A DNA stretch of 64,000 nt from Murimonas intestini (GTDB lineage: Bacteria; Bacillota; Clostridia; Lachnospirales; Lachnospiraceae), in contig QGGY01000009.1 in NCBI GenBank assembly GCA_003148945.1, positions 124,001-188,000 of the forward strand. Direction: 5' to 3'. The notes under the pieces are model-generated. The model saw only the letters and a list, made by a program, of their open reading frames with translations. It was not told the DNA's origin and did not search any database. This document shows positions 51,910-60,097 of the stretch, piece after piece. The position numbers were made by a program, and so were the translations under genes. Positions within the stretch are counted from its first letter, which is position 1, and each line of letters opens with the position of its first letter.

Positions 51910-52953
51910 ATGGAAGGTACAATGAAAACGGCAGTGATGACAGATCTCATGAAAGTAGAGATCCAGGAGAGGCCCATCCCGCAGCCCAGGGAAAATGAAG
52001 TTCTTGTAAAGGTTGAATATGTGGGGATATGCGGTTCAGACCTGCACTATTATGAATCAGGGAGGATCGGTGATTTTATCGTAAAGCCGCCGTTTGTTCT
52101 GGGGCATGAGGCAGGCGGCACTGTTGTGGAGACAGGGGCGAAGGTGAAGCATTTAAAACCCGGGGACAGGGTAGCTCTGGAACCCGGAAAGACATGCGGA
52201 GAGTGTGAGTTCTGCAAGCAGGGCAAGTACAATCTCTGTGAAGATGTCATCTTTTTTGCAACTCCCCCTGTGGACGGTGTGTTTCAGGAATATGTGGCAC
52301 ATGAAGCGGGGCTTTGCTTCAAGCTTCCGGAGAATGTAAGCACCATGGAAGGGGCGCTGATAGAACCTCTGGCTGTGGGTATGCATGCAGCCTCCCAGGG
52401 CGGTGCACGTCTGGGACAGACAGCAGTAGTCACAGGCGCCGGATGTATAGGCCTTGTAAGCCTCCTGTCCCTGAAGGCAATGGGCGTATCTAAAGTCATC
52501 GTGGTGGATGTGATGGAGAAACGTCTTCAAAAAGCTCTGGAGCTGGGGGCAGATGCAGTGATCAATGGAAGGGAAGAGGATACTCCGGCAAGGATCAGGG
52601 AACTGACAGATGGACGTGGATTTGATTTGGGTATTGAGACAGCAGGAACCCAGATCACAGCCTCACAGCTGATAAAAGGAGCTAAAAAGGGTGCAACGGT
52701 CGTATTTGTGGGATACAGCGCTACAGGAGAGATGACACTGCCGATTGGCATGGCGCTTGATAAGGAACTGAATTTTAAAACAGTGTTCCGCTACCGCAAT
52801 ATTTATCCTACGGCAATAGATGCTGTTGCCTCAGGAAAAATAAACATAAAAAATATAGTCACAAATTACTTTGAGCTGGATGACATCCAGACTGCACTTG
52901 ATGCCTGCGTGAAAAATAAAGCGGATATCGTAAAAGGTGTCATCAGGATTTAG
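51910..52953 (+). CDS. Zinc-dependent polyol (xylitol/sorbitol) dehydrogenase
   Basis: A 347-aa medium-chain dehydrogenase. Catalytic-zinc residues are C41 in GICGSDLHYY and H66-E67 in LGHEAGG; structural-zinc cysteines are C96, C99, C102 and C110. The Rossmann motif GAGCIGLVSL binds NAD(P). The YYESGRIGDFIVKPP segment is typical of sorbitol/xylitol dehydrogenases, which interconvert polyols and ketoses such as xylitol and xylulose. That fits a xylan locus, though the substrate is inferred. ATG 51910 has AAGGAGG at ideal spacing. Confidence 0.9.
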   Translation: MEGTMKTAVMTDLMKVEIQERPIPQPRENEVLVKVEYVGICGSDLHYYESGRIGDFIVKPPFVLGHEAGGTVVETGAKVKHLKPGDRVALEPGKTCGECEFCKQGKYNLCEDVIFFATPPVDGVFQEYVAHEAGLCFKLPENVSTMEGALIEPLAVGMHAASQGGARLGQTAVVTGAGCIGLVSLLSLKAMGVSKVIVVDVMEKRLQKALELGADAVINGREEDTPARIRELTDGRGFDLGIETAGTQITASQLIKGAKKGATVVFVGYSATGEMTLPIGMALDKELNFKTVFRYRNIYPTAIDAVASGKINIKNIVTNYFELDDIQTALDACVKNKADIVKGVIRI

Positions 52954-53000
52954 CAAGTCCCGGACATCCGCCATCGTGCAGCTGATATGGAGGAGACTAA

Positions 53001-53891
53001 ATGAATCGTTCAAATACTCATTTGATGGAGCCTGAAGATGAACGTCAGTATATGCTGAATGATAATTTTGAAATAATGGAAAAGTACGGTGTGCCCACAG
53101 GAGCCATGCAGATCCATTTTCACAATTTCTATGAGCTACTGTATATTGCGGCGGGAGAGTTTGCCTGTCTCATTGATAATACTACCTACTACCTGAAGAA
53201 AGGAGACTTTCTTCTGATAGACAGGAATCATATGCACCATTATCAGTATGTGGAGAATAAGCATGAGGATTCTAAACGCGTGCTGCTCTGGGTCACAAAA
53301 GAATTTCTGAATGAACTTTCAGGAGCGGGAGTGGACCTGAGTGCGTGCTTTTCTATGGAGGGCGCACCGGCATATCATTTCCCGGCACATCACGAGGATA
53401 AGCTGGCAGATTATCTGTTCCAGATCTTATTCGGCGTTTCCACAAAGGACGGGATAGACGCTGAGCAGATGCTCATAGAAAAATCATATCTGACGCTGTT
53501 TTTTGTGTATCTGAACCGGCTGTGCGCCAGGCGGGGATTTCAGTTCCAGGAAGAAGAGACAACCACAAATGATATGATGAAGCTGGTGTTTGAACATATT
53601 GACAGCCATATTTCAGACCCGATCATCATTGATGAGCTGGCGGACCTCACCGGCATGACAAAATACCAGTTCCTGCGCAGCTTCAAGACTGTTACAGGTA
53701 TGACAGTCCATGATTTTATCATCAAGAAGAGACTGCTCCATGCGTGTGAGGAGATCTGGAAGGGCTGTCCCATATCTGATGTGTACAAAAGCTGTGGATT
53801 TGCAGATTACTCTTCGTTTTTCAGAAACTTTAAGAAGGCATACGATATGTCTCCTAGGGAATTTAAGGTATATTCTGAACAGACGGTATAG
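53001..53891 (+). CDS. AraC-family regulator of the xylan locus (2)
   Basis: A 296-aa regulator. The N-terminal cupin shows MQIHFHNFYELLYIAAGEFACLIDNTTYYLKKGDFLLIDRNHMHHYQ. The C-terminal double helix-turn-helix comprises PIIIDELADLTGMTKYQFLRSFK and CPISDVYKSCGFADYSSFFRNFKKAYDMSPREF. It follows the dehydrogenase gene by 47 bp and may be co-transcribed. It differs from the AraC at 34972, so the locus may respond to two sugars or use an activator for each of its two halves. Confidence 0.9.
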   Translation: MNRSNTHLMEPEDERQYMLNDNFEIMEKYGVPTGAMQIHFHNFYELLYIAAGEFACLIDNTTYYLKKGDFLLIDRNHMHHYQYVENKHEDSKRVLLWVTKEFLNELSGAGVDLSACFSMEGAPAYHFPAHHEDKLADYLFQILFGVSTKDGIDAEQMLIEKSYLTLFFVYLNRLCARRGFQFQEEETTTNDMMKLVFEHIDSHISDPIIIDELADLTGMTKYQFLRSFKTVTGMTVHDFIIKKRLLHACEEIWKGCPISDVYKSCGFADYSSFFRNFKKAYDMSPREFKVYSEQTV

Positions 53892-53966
53892 AACAGAGAA
53901 TGCACGGAGAAAAATCCAGCACCATTCGGACGCTGGACGAAGCCGGGTCACAGTATGTTTATTTGA

Positions 53967-54015
53967 AAACGCCGGCCGCACCGGGGGAGTATACCCCGGA
54001 TGCGGCCGGCGTTCT
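53967..54015 (+). terminator. Terminator of the xylan locus
   Basis: AACGCCGGCCGCACCGGGG (from 53968) pairs with the mirror arm ending CGGCCGGCGTT (to 54013), a long GC-rich stem with a 7-nt loop, then CTTG. It separates the locus from convergent guaB. Confidence 0.8.
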
Positions 54016-54070
54016 TGAAACTCTGCAGTAGATAATTATAAAACTTTATAACTGTTCAGTATCTTTACAG

Positions 54071-55573
54071 TTACAAAATTTTACTGTCGTTTTTAAGCAC
54101 CACATCATGTGCCCCGCCCTCTACAATACTTGTGGAGGAGATCAATGTGATCTTGGCATTCTTCTGCAGTTCCGGAATCGACAGACAGCCGCAGTTGCAC
54201 ATGGTAGAGCGGACCTTGCTCAGGGACAGGCCTACATTATCTTTCAGGCTGCCTGCATATGGTACGAGGGAATCTACCCCCTCCTCAAAGGAAAGCCTGG
54301 CATCGCCGCCCAGATCATATCTCTGCCAGTTTCTGGCCCTTGCGCTGCCCTCGCCCCAGTATTCTTTCATATAGCTTCCATTAATATTTACTTTCTTTGT
54401 GGGACTCTCGTCAAACCTGGCAAAATATCTTCCCAGCATCAAGAAGTCAGCGCCCATTGCAAGCGCCAGTGTAATGTGATAATCATGCACAATACCGCCG
54501 TCAGAGCAGATGGGGATGTATACGCCTGTCTCCTGGTAATACTCATCCCGGGCTTTAGAGACCTCTATCAGCGCAGTCGCCTGGCCGCGGCCTATCCCTT
54601 TCTGCTCTCTTGTGATGCAGATGGCGCCTCCGCCTATTCCCACCTTAACGAAATCAGCTCCTGCTTCAGCCAGAAAGCGGAATCCATCCTTATCAACTAC
54701 ATTTCCTGCCCCTATTTTTACAGTGTCCCCATAGTTTTTTCGGACATGATCCAGGACGATCTTCTGCCACTCTGAATAACCCTCGGAGCTGTCGATGCAG
54801 AGAACATCTGCACCGGCCTTAAGCAGCGCAGTGATTCGCTTTTCATAATCACGTGTATTGATCCCGGCTCCAACTATATATCTTTTTGAGCCGTCAATAA
54901 GCTCACTTTCATTTGTCTTATGCTCATTATAATCTTTTCTGAAGACCAAGGAAACTAACCTCTGGTCATTGTCAATGACAGGCAGGCAATTCAGCTTGTG
55001 TTCCCAGATTATATCGTTTGCTTCTTTTAATGTAGTACTCTCTCCTGCACAGACAAGATCTTCAAATCTGGTCATAAAATCTTCGGCTCTGGTATCCGGG
55101 GCCATCCGGCTGATGCGGTAGTCGCGGCTTGTGATAATGCCCAGAAGCCTGCCTGTGGGACTTCCGTCATCTGTAACGGCCATAGTGGAATGTCCTGTCT
55201 TATCTTTGAGTTCAAGCACATCAGCTAAAGTACTCTCCGGGCGCACGTTAGAATCACTGATGACAAAACCGGCCCTGTAGCCCTTTACTTTTGTGATCAT
55301 CTGTGCCTGGCTTTCAATAGACTGTGAACCATAAATAAAAGACAGTCCACCCTCTCTGGCCAGGGCGACTGCCATGTTATTGTCAGACACAGACTGCATG
55401 ATAGCAGAGGTCATGGGTATATTTAATGAGATTGCGGGAGCTTCACCTTTTTTGAATTTAACTAAAGGCGTTGTCAGATCTACATTAGAGGGAATGCATT
55501 TGACAGACGAATAGCCTGGTATGAGCAGGTATTCCCCAAAGGTATGTGACGGTTCATTGATATAGATTGCCAT
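54071..55573 (-). CDS. guaB: IMP dehydrogenase
   Basis: A 500-aa enzyme oxidising IMP to XMP, the committed step of GMP synthesis. The TIM barrel is split by a pair of CBS domains (about 95-215, [22 protein letters not shown] and [29 protein letters not shown]). The catalytic C319 is in [55 protein letters not shown] is the phosphate/potassium region, and the mobile flap includes the [12 protein letters not shown] stretch. AAGGAG precedes the ATG. It is monocistronic, driven from a consensus promoter with a long leader. Confidence 0.95.
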   Translation of the reverse strand: MAIYINEPSHTFGEYLLIPGYSSVKCIPSNVDLTTPLVKFKKGEAPAISLNIPMTSAIMQSVSDNNMAVALAREGGLSFIYGSQSIESQAQMITKVKGYRAGFVISDSNVRPESTLADVLELKDKTGHSTMAVTDDGSPTGRLLGIITSRDYRISRMAPDTRAEDFMTRFEDLVCAGESTTLKEANDIIWEHKLNCLPVIDNDQRLVSLVFRKDYNEHKTNESELIDGSKRYIVGAGINTRDYEKRITALLKAGADVLCIDSSEGYSEWQKIVLDHVRKNYGDTVKIGAGNVVDKDGFRFLAEAGADFVKVGIGGGAICITREQKGIGRGQATALIEVSKARDEYYQETGVYIPICSDGGIVHDYHITLALAMGADFLMLGRYFARFDESPTKKVNINGSYMKEYWGEGSARARNWQRYDLGGDARLSFEEGVDSLVPYAGSLKDNVGLSLSKVRSTMCNCGCLSIPELQKNAKITLISSTSIVEGGAHDVVLKNDSKIL

Positions 55574-55859
55574 GTTATTTTTCTCCTTGTTTTTTTAGAA
55601 ACATTTGCAATTAGTTACTCGGACATTAATACAATTGTGATGTCTTGACGCCGCAAATTCAGCATTATGCACTTCTGCATATAGATTTTATTCCCGCGGG
55701 CAGCGACAGTAACGGAATTAGACCAGCCGCGGATTTTTGACCGGCAATTGAGATTTAGCAGATTTTTTGCGGTGAATACTATATTTTTTCACCTCCTTGT
55801 TCGTCACGGGGATAATTGTATAATTAATTGATTATAAGCAAATGAAATCTTATTGTCAA
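55574..55859 (-). promoter_or_regulatory. guaB promoter and about 250-nt leader
   Basis: On the minus strand TTGACA (55859-55854), exactly 17 nt and TATAAT (55836-55831) give a perfect promoter. The start falls near 55824, 250 nt before guaB. Near the 5' end of the leader is AAGGAGGTG (55798-55790), the full anti-16S sequence, with GGTGAA/TTCACC able to pair over it. A 24-codon GTG ORF (55792-55718, KKYSIHRKK) begins inside this site. I see no purine-riboswitch core. Confidence 0.75.
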
Positions 55860-55888
55860 GAAAAAGTATTAAAAAATAGTAAGACCTC

Positions 55889-55950
55889 GTAACAGTTCGG
55901 CCTTCCAATGTTCCGCGAGGTGTTTTCGTGCATAGTGCATGAAAATCCCT
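55889..55950 (-). repeat. Dispersed hairpin repeat, copy R5
   Basis: On the minus strand: GGGATTTTCATGC, ACTAT, GCACGAAAACACCTCGCGG, AACATTGGAAGGCCGAACTGTTAC. It is closest to R2, including GGAAGGC-GAACTGTTAC. It ends 30 bp upstream of the guaB -35. Confidence 0.85.
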
Positions 55951-56063
55951 CCATACTTTGGAATCTCACCATATATCTAGAAAGTTTATTTAAATCACAT
56001 TAGTTTGCTGTATGAAAAAGTTTTAAATAATAGAAAGTTTTTCCGAAATTCAAGTAAAAACTA

Positions 56064-56093
56064 TTGATATTCTTGAAGCTTTTTTGGTATACT
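56064..56093 (+). promoter_or_regulatory. Promoter of the DUF4143 ATPase gene
   Basis: TTGATA (56064-56069), 18 nt, TATACT (56088-56093). The leader is about 20 nt and contains AAAGGAGG. Confidence 0.75.
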
Positions 56094-56120
56094 TTTAGTA
56101 GGATCAAAGGAGGCGATTAT

Positions 56121-57320
56121 ATGATTATCAGGCCGCAATATATGGATAGGCTGAAAACTTACCGTGATGTTCCGCTTGTAAAAATACTGGCTGGAATCCG
56201 ACGCTGCGGAAAATCCACAATTTTAGAAATGCTGAGAGACGATCTGCTGAAAAACGGCATTGCCGCAGAGCATATTATCAGTATGCGCTATACATCGGAA
56301 GATTTTGACGACGGTATGACCGATAAAGCAATGTATCAAGGCATCAAAGAACAAATGACTGGAGACGGTCGTTACTACCTTTTGCTGGACGAAGTACAGG
56401 AAATCGACGGTTGGGAGAAAGCCGTCAACAGCTTGCTTGAAAATGCAGATACCGATATATATGTGACCGGTTCCAATTCAAAGCTGAGGTCAGGTGAGAT
56501 TTCCACCTATCTGACCGGACGATATATTTCCATTCCTGTTTATCCGCTGTCCTTTGCAGAATATCTGGATTTCAAAAAGCAGAGCAGTCAATCTCCCAAA
56601 GAGCTTTTGAATGAGTATATCCGTATGGGGGGCTTTCCGATTGTTGCGCTTGGCAGCTTTGACCAGTACTCGGCATATCAGATTGTAGAAGGTATTTATA
56701 ATTCAGTTATCACAAATGATATTACAAAACGGCATAACATCACAAATTTTGAACTGTTTAACCGTGTTGTAAAGTACATCGTAGAGAATGTGGGTAAAAC
56801 TTTTTCTGCAAATGCTATCGTGAAGTTCCTGAAAAGCGAGGGGCGCTCCCTTTCTGTTGAATCGGTATATAATTATCTGGAATGGCTTGAGAAAGCTTTT
56901 GTGATTTATCGCTGCCAGCGCTACGATTTGCAGAGAAAATCCGTGTTGAAAACGCAGGAAAAATTCTATCTGGCTGACGTTTCTTTGAAATTCTGTATTA
57001 TGGGCTTCAATCCGAAATCGATTGCCGCTATGCTGGAAAATATCGTGTATTTCGAACTTAGAAGAAGAGGTTATGAGGTTTATATTGGCAAAAATGAAAC
57101 CAAAGAGATTGATTTTGTGGCAGTGAAGCGTGACGAGCGTATTTATGTTCAGGTTTGCCGCAGACTGCCGGAGGAATCTGATCGGGAGATCGCCAATCTT
57201 CTTGAAATTAGAGACCATTACCCGAAATATGTGGTAACTCTTGATGAACTTGCCGCAGGAAATATCAACGGTGTTAAGATTGTGCATTTATCAGATTTTT
57301 TGTTGGCTGCGGATTATTAA
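56121..57320 (+). CDS. AAA-family ATPase with DUF4143 domain
   Basis: A 399-aa protein. The N-terminal AAA_14 domain has Walker A LAGIRRCGKST (about 23-33) and Walker B YYLLLDEVQEIDGWE, then ITGSNSKLR-like sensor VTGSNSKLRSGEISTYLTGRY. A DUF4143 C-terminal domain (about 195-370) has the YNYLEWLEKAFVIYRCQRYD and NETKEIDFVAVKRD segments, the latter resembling a nuclease-like strand. These proteins are widespread and strain-variable, but their role is unknown. ATG 56121 follows AAAGGAGG; a longer in-frame start overlaps the promoter. Codon use looks more AT-rich than its neighbours, suggesting acquisition. Confidence 0.9.
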   Translation: MIIRPQYMDRLKTYRDVPLVKILAGIRRCGKSTILEMLRDDLLKNGIAAEHIISMRYTSEDFDDGMTDKAMYQGIKEQMTGDGRYYLLLDEVQEIDGWEKAVNSLLENADTDIYVTGSNSKLRSGEISTYLTGRYISIPVYPLSFAEYLDFKKQSSQSPKELLNEYIRMGGFPIVALGSFDQYSAYQIVEGIYNSVITNDITKRHNITNFELFNRVVKYIVENVGKTFSANAIVKFLKSEGRSLSVESVYNYLEWLEKAFVIYRCQRYDLQRKSVLKTQEKFYLADVSLKFCIMGFNPKSIAAMLENIVYFELRRRGYEVYIGKNETKEIDFVAVKRDERIYVQVCRRLPEESDREIANLLEIRDHYPKYVVTLDELAAGNINGVKIVHLSDFLLAADY

Positions 57321-57378
57321 AACAAGCCTGCAAAATCGTTAGCACATGAATTGTTGTAATCAAAGATTATTTTTAAAT

Positions 57379-57424
57379 AGCCGAGAGATTTTCATTCATT
57401 ATGAAAGTCCCTCGGCTTTTCTAT
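57379..57424 (+). terminator. Terminator after the DUF4143 gene
   Basis: AGCCGAG (57379-57385) pairs with CTCGGCT (57411-57417), extendable inward with AGATTTTCAT/ATGAAAGTCC, then TTTCTATTTT. The following 57425-57554 has nothing I recognise. Confidence 0.85.
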
Positions 57425-57554
57425 TTTCAGAATAGAGGTGAGAAAAAGTCGTATATCCCGCCAGATGTTTTGGAGAAAGGTAACCGGCAACTACTCATAC
57501 AGTCCGCATTCCGATGAAGGAACAGATTAGTCTGTACTGGGAGCATCCCCCGGA

Positions 57555-57731
57555 TCAGTCATTTTTCTTTTTCTTGCGGTATTTCACACATTCTGTCAGC
57601 AGATATTCAATCTGGCCGTTGATTGACCTGAAATCATCCTCTGCCCATTGGGCCAGCTCATTCCAGAGACTGGCAGACAGGCGGAGAGGAACCTGTTTCT
57701 TTGCTTTTTCTTTTTGTTTCTGATCTTCCAT
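57555..57731 (-). CDS. Small Arc-like (ribbon-helix-helix) protein
   Basis: A 58-aa protein: a Lys-rich start (MEDQKQKEKAKKQ), then VPLRLSASLWNELAQWAEDDFRSINGQIEYLL and a Lys-rich end. The pattern beta-strand (VPLRLS) plus two helices, the second after RSINGQIEYLL, is that of Arc/MetJ ribbon-helix-helix DNA-binding proteins. It lies 35 bp after the SPFH gene on the same strand, an association I recall from other Clostridia. It may be the repressor of the operon, since a palindrome overlaps the SPFH promoter. The ribosome site (AAAGG, 11 nt) is mediocre. Confidence 0.8.
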   Translation of the reverse strand: MEDQKQKEKAKKQVPLRLSASLWNELAQWAEDDFRSINGQIEYLLTECVKYRKKKKND

Positions 57732-57766
57732 CCTCCACCATACCTTTCTAAAGTGTTACGTTCTTA

Positions 57767-58741
57767 TCAATAAATAGAGCCGCTGTTAACGATAGGCTGT
57801 GCATCCTTATTTCCGCAGAGGACTACCAGAAGATTGCTGACCATAGCGGCTTTTCTTTCCTCGTCCAGCTCTACGATATTATTCTCACTGAGCTTTTCAA
57901 GAGCCATTTCAACCATGCTTACAGCGCCTTCCACGATTTTCTGGCGGGCATCGATGATGGCTGCAGCCTGCTGTCTCTGGAGCATGGCTGAGGCTATTTC
58001 AGGAGCGTAGGAGAGGTGGGTGATGCGGACTTCCAGAATACGGATTCCCGCAGCTTCTACCTTTTCCTGCAGCTCGCCCTTCATGATATCAGCTACCTCC
58101 TGGCTGCTTCCGCGAAGTGATCTTTCATCACCTCCGTCGCTGGTGTCATAAGGATATCTGCGGGCAGCGTTTCTTGTGATAGCATCACACTGGATAGAGA
58201 GGTATCGTTTGTAATTTTCAACATTCAATACAGCCTTTGTGGCATTTTCCACCTTCCAGATGACAACTGTGCCGATCTCTATGGGATTGCCTAATTCATC
58301 GTTGACTTTCTGCTTTTCGTTGTTCAGGGTCATGGTCTTTAAAGAAACTTTTTTGCTGCCTTCTCCTCCGATATTGATGTTGGCACCTGTGCCGGAAGCC
58401 TGCACATACCTTTTAACGGTGGGATTTATAGAGGTGCAGAACGGATTTACGAAGAAAAATCCGTCATTTTTTAAGGTGCCGTAATAATTACCAAATAGTG
58501 CAAGGACAAGTGCCTCATTAGGATTGATGACCTTCAGGCCGGGGAATGCGATACAGCAGACCGTAAATAAAAGTATGCCGGCAGCAATGAAGACTCCTGA
58601 GGCTTCCTCAAAAGCAGCAACCCCCAGGATAAAGAGACCGATGCTGGCTGCCAGCCCCAGAATTAACAGGAGCAGCATAGCGAGGCCGCTTTTTGGCTTT
58701 AAAATCTTTTCTTCTGTGAATGTGTTTTTTTTCTCTTCCAT
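57767..58741 (-). CDS. SPFH-domain (stomatin/prohibitin-like) membrane protein
   Basis: A 324-aa protein. Two N-terminal membrane segments (about 18-45 and 48-68) are followed by an SPFH domain (INPNEALVLALFGNYYGTLKNDGFFFVNPF through AGIRILEVRITHLSYAPEIASAMLQRQQAAAIIDARQKIVEGAV). A helical C-terminal oligomerisation part ends it. SPFH proteins build membrane microdomain scaffolds. Such clostridial forms resemble the virion-core-protein-like subgroup of SPFH. It is transcribed with the Arc-like gene; AAAGGAGG precedes the ATG. Confidence 0.9.
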   Translation of the reverse strand: MEEKKNTFTEEKILKPKSGLAMLLLLILGLAASIGLFILGVAAFEEASGVFIAAGILLFTVCCIAFPGLKVINPNEALVLALFGNYYGTLKNDGFFFVNPFCTSINPTVKRYVQASGTGANINIGGEGSKKVSLKTMTLNNEKQKVNDELGNPIEIGTVVIWKVENATKAVLNVENYKRYLSIQCDAITRNAARRYPYDTSDGGDERSLRGSSQEVADIMKGELQEKVEAAGIRILEVRITHLSYAPEIASAMLQRQQAAAIIDARQKIVEGAVSMVEMALEKLSENNIVELDEERKAAMVSNLLVVLCGNKDAQPIVNSGSIY

Positions 58742-58775
58742 GGTGTATCCTCCTTTTAGAATACCGATGCTAAAA

Positions 58776-58825
58776 TGATATTAATTTGATATCACAATAA
58801 TACAATCAAAAATAAAATTTGTCAA
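58776..58825 (-). promoter_or_regulatory. SPFH-arc promoter with overlapping palindrome
   Basis: On the minus strand TTGACA (58825-58820), 17 nt, TATTAT (58802-58797). The imperfect palindrome TGATATTAATTTGATATCA (58776-58794) covers the expected transcription start, a good place for a repressor such as the Arc-like protein of this operon. Confidence 0.75.
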
Positions 58826-58856
58826 GGCTATTCTGGATTTCTGATCCTGATCATGG

Positions 58857-58862
58857 TATACT
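58857..58862 (+). promoter_or_regulatory. -10 element directly before hemW
   Basis: TATACT stands 7 nt before the hemW ATG (58870). Transcription from it would start at or next to the ATG, and no Shine-Dalgarno sequence is visible. The -35 is poor (TGGATT at the proper distance). Confidence 0.45.
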
Positions 58863-58869
58863 CTCAGTC

Positions 58870-60069
58870 ATGAAGAAAAAACTTGGTATTTATATACACA
58901 TTCCGTTTTGTATAAGAAAATGTGATTACTGTGACTTTTTGTCATTTACCTCAGGAAAGGAAGAGCGGGAAAGGTATGCGGAGGCTCTGAAGCGGGAGAT
59001 AGCAGAGGGGATAAATGCAGGGGATGACAGTTTGGGCAGTGGTACCGGCAGCGTAAAAACAAAAGATAATTGGCTGGTGACAAGCATTTTCTTTGGCGGC
59101 GGCACTCCGTCTGTTCTGGAGGGTGAGGAGCTTGCAGAGATTTTAGGGACTGTGAGGCAGTCTTTTGAAGTGGAGGAGGACGCTGAGATTACAATGGAGG
59201 CAAATCCGGGAACTCTGACACCTGAAAAGCTTGACATATGCAGGAGGGCCGGATTTAACAGGATCAGCCTGGGCCTGCAGTCTTCTCACAATAAAGAATT
59301 GAAAAATCTGGGAAGAATCCATACCTGGGAAGAATTTCTTGAGAGCTTTTCAACAGCCAGAAAGGCGGGCTTTCATAATATTAATGTGGATCTGATGTCG
59401 GCCCTGCCCGGGCAGACGAGAGAGTCCTGGGCTGACACACTGCATAAGGTGTGCGCGCTGGAGCCGGAGCATATTTCAGCCTACAGCCTCATCATAGAGG
59501 AGGGGACGCCTTTTTATGACAGGTATGCGCATGATGTGCAACTCAGGGAAGAGGGAAAAGCGTGCAGGTTGCTTCCTTCAGAGGAAGAGGAGCGTATGAT
59601 GTATGAAGATACGGCTGCTATACTGTGTGCAGCAGGATACAGGCGTTATGAAATATCCAATTATGCAAAGCCCGGCTATGAGTGCAGGCACAATACAGCA
59701 TACTGGAGGCGTCAGGACTATATTGGATTTGGACTGGGCGCGTCATCCCTGATCAATGAGTGCAGGTTTTCAAACACACGGCAGATGTCATCCTATACTG
59801 CGGGAAACAAAAGAAGAGAGGAAGCGGAATATCTGGATACAAAGGCGTCCATGGAAGAATTCATGTTTCTGGGCCTGCGTATGTGTGACGGTATTTCCGT
59901 ATCAGAATTTGAGAAACAGTTTCAGACGGGATTTGAAAAAATGTATGGAGATATTACTGAAAAGCTGGTAAAAGACGGGCTGCTTTACAGGAAAGACGGG
60001 CGGATAGCCCTGACGGAGAGAGGAACAGACTTGAGCAATTATGTGATGGCACAGTACCTGCTGGACTGA
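58870..60069 (+). CDS. hemW: Radical SAM heme chaperone HemW
   Basis: A 399-aa radical-SAM protein formerly annotated as oxygen-independent coproporphyrinogen oxidase; HemW is now regarded as a heme chaperone. The start KKKLGIYIHIPFCIRKCDYCDF holds the CxxxCxxC cluster motif without the extra HemN cysteine. FFGGGTPSVL, ITMEANPGTL, NRISLGLQS and AYSLIIEEGTPFYDRY follow, with a HemW C-terminal domain. ATG 58870 is the conserved start but lacks a ribosome site, so translation may be leaderless. In most Firmicutes it follows lepA directly; here it begins the resumed backbone. Confidence 0.94.
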   Translation: MKKKLGIYIHIPFCIRKCDYCDFLSFTSGKEERERYAEALKREIAEGINAGDDSLGSGTGSVKTKDNWLVTSIFFGGGTPSVLEGEELAEILGTVRQSFEVEEDAEITMEANPGTLTPEKLDICRRAGFNRISLGLQSSHNKELKNLGRIHTWEEFLESFSTARKAGFHNINVDLMSALPGQTRESWADTLHKVCALEPEHISAYSLIIEEGTPFYDRYAHDVQLREEGKACRLLPSEEEERMMYEDTAAILCAAGYRRYEISNYAKPGYECRHNTAYWRRQDYIGFGLGASSLINECRFSNTRQMSSYTAGNKRREEAEYLDTKASMEEFMFLGLRMCDGISVSEFEKQFQTGFEKMYGDITEKLVKDGLLYRKDGRIALTERGTDLSNYVMAQYLLD

Positions 60070-60097
60070 CACGCCATCCTGGGGGCCGGCCGGCGCA

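Noticed and set aside
58819-58869. TTG start 51 bases upstream of hemW
   Set aside because: No ribosome site, it overlaps the SPFH promoter, and HemW proteins begin at the KKxGIYIHIPFC segment.
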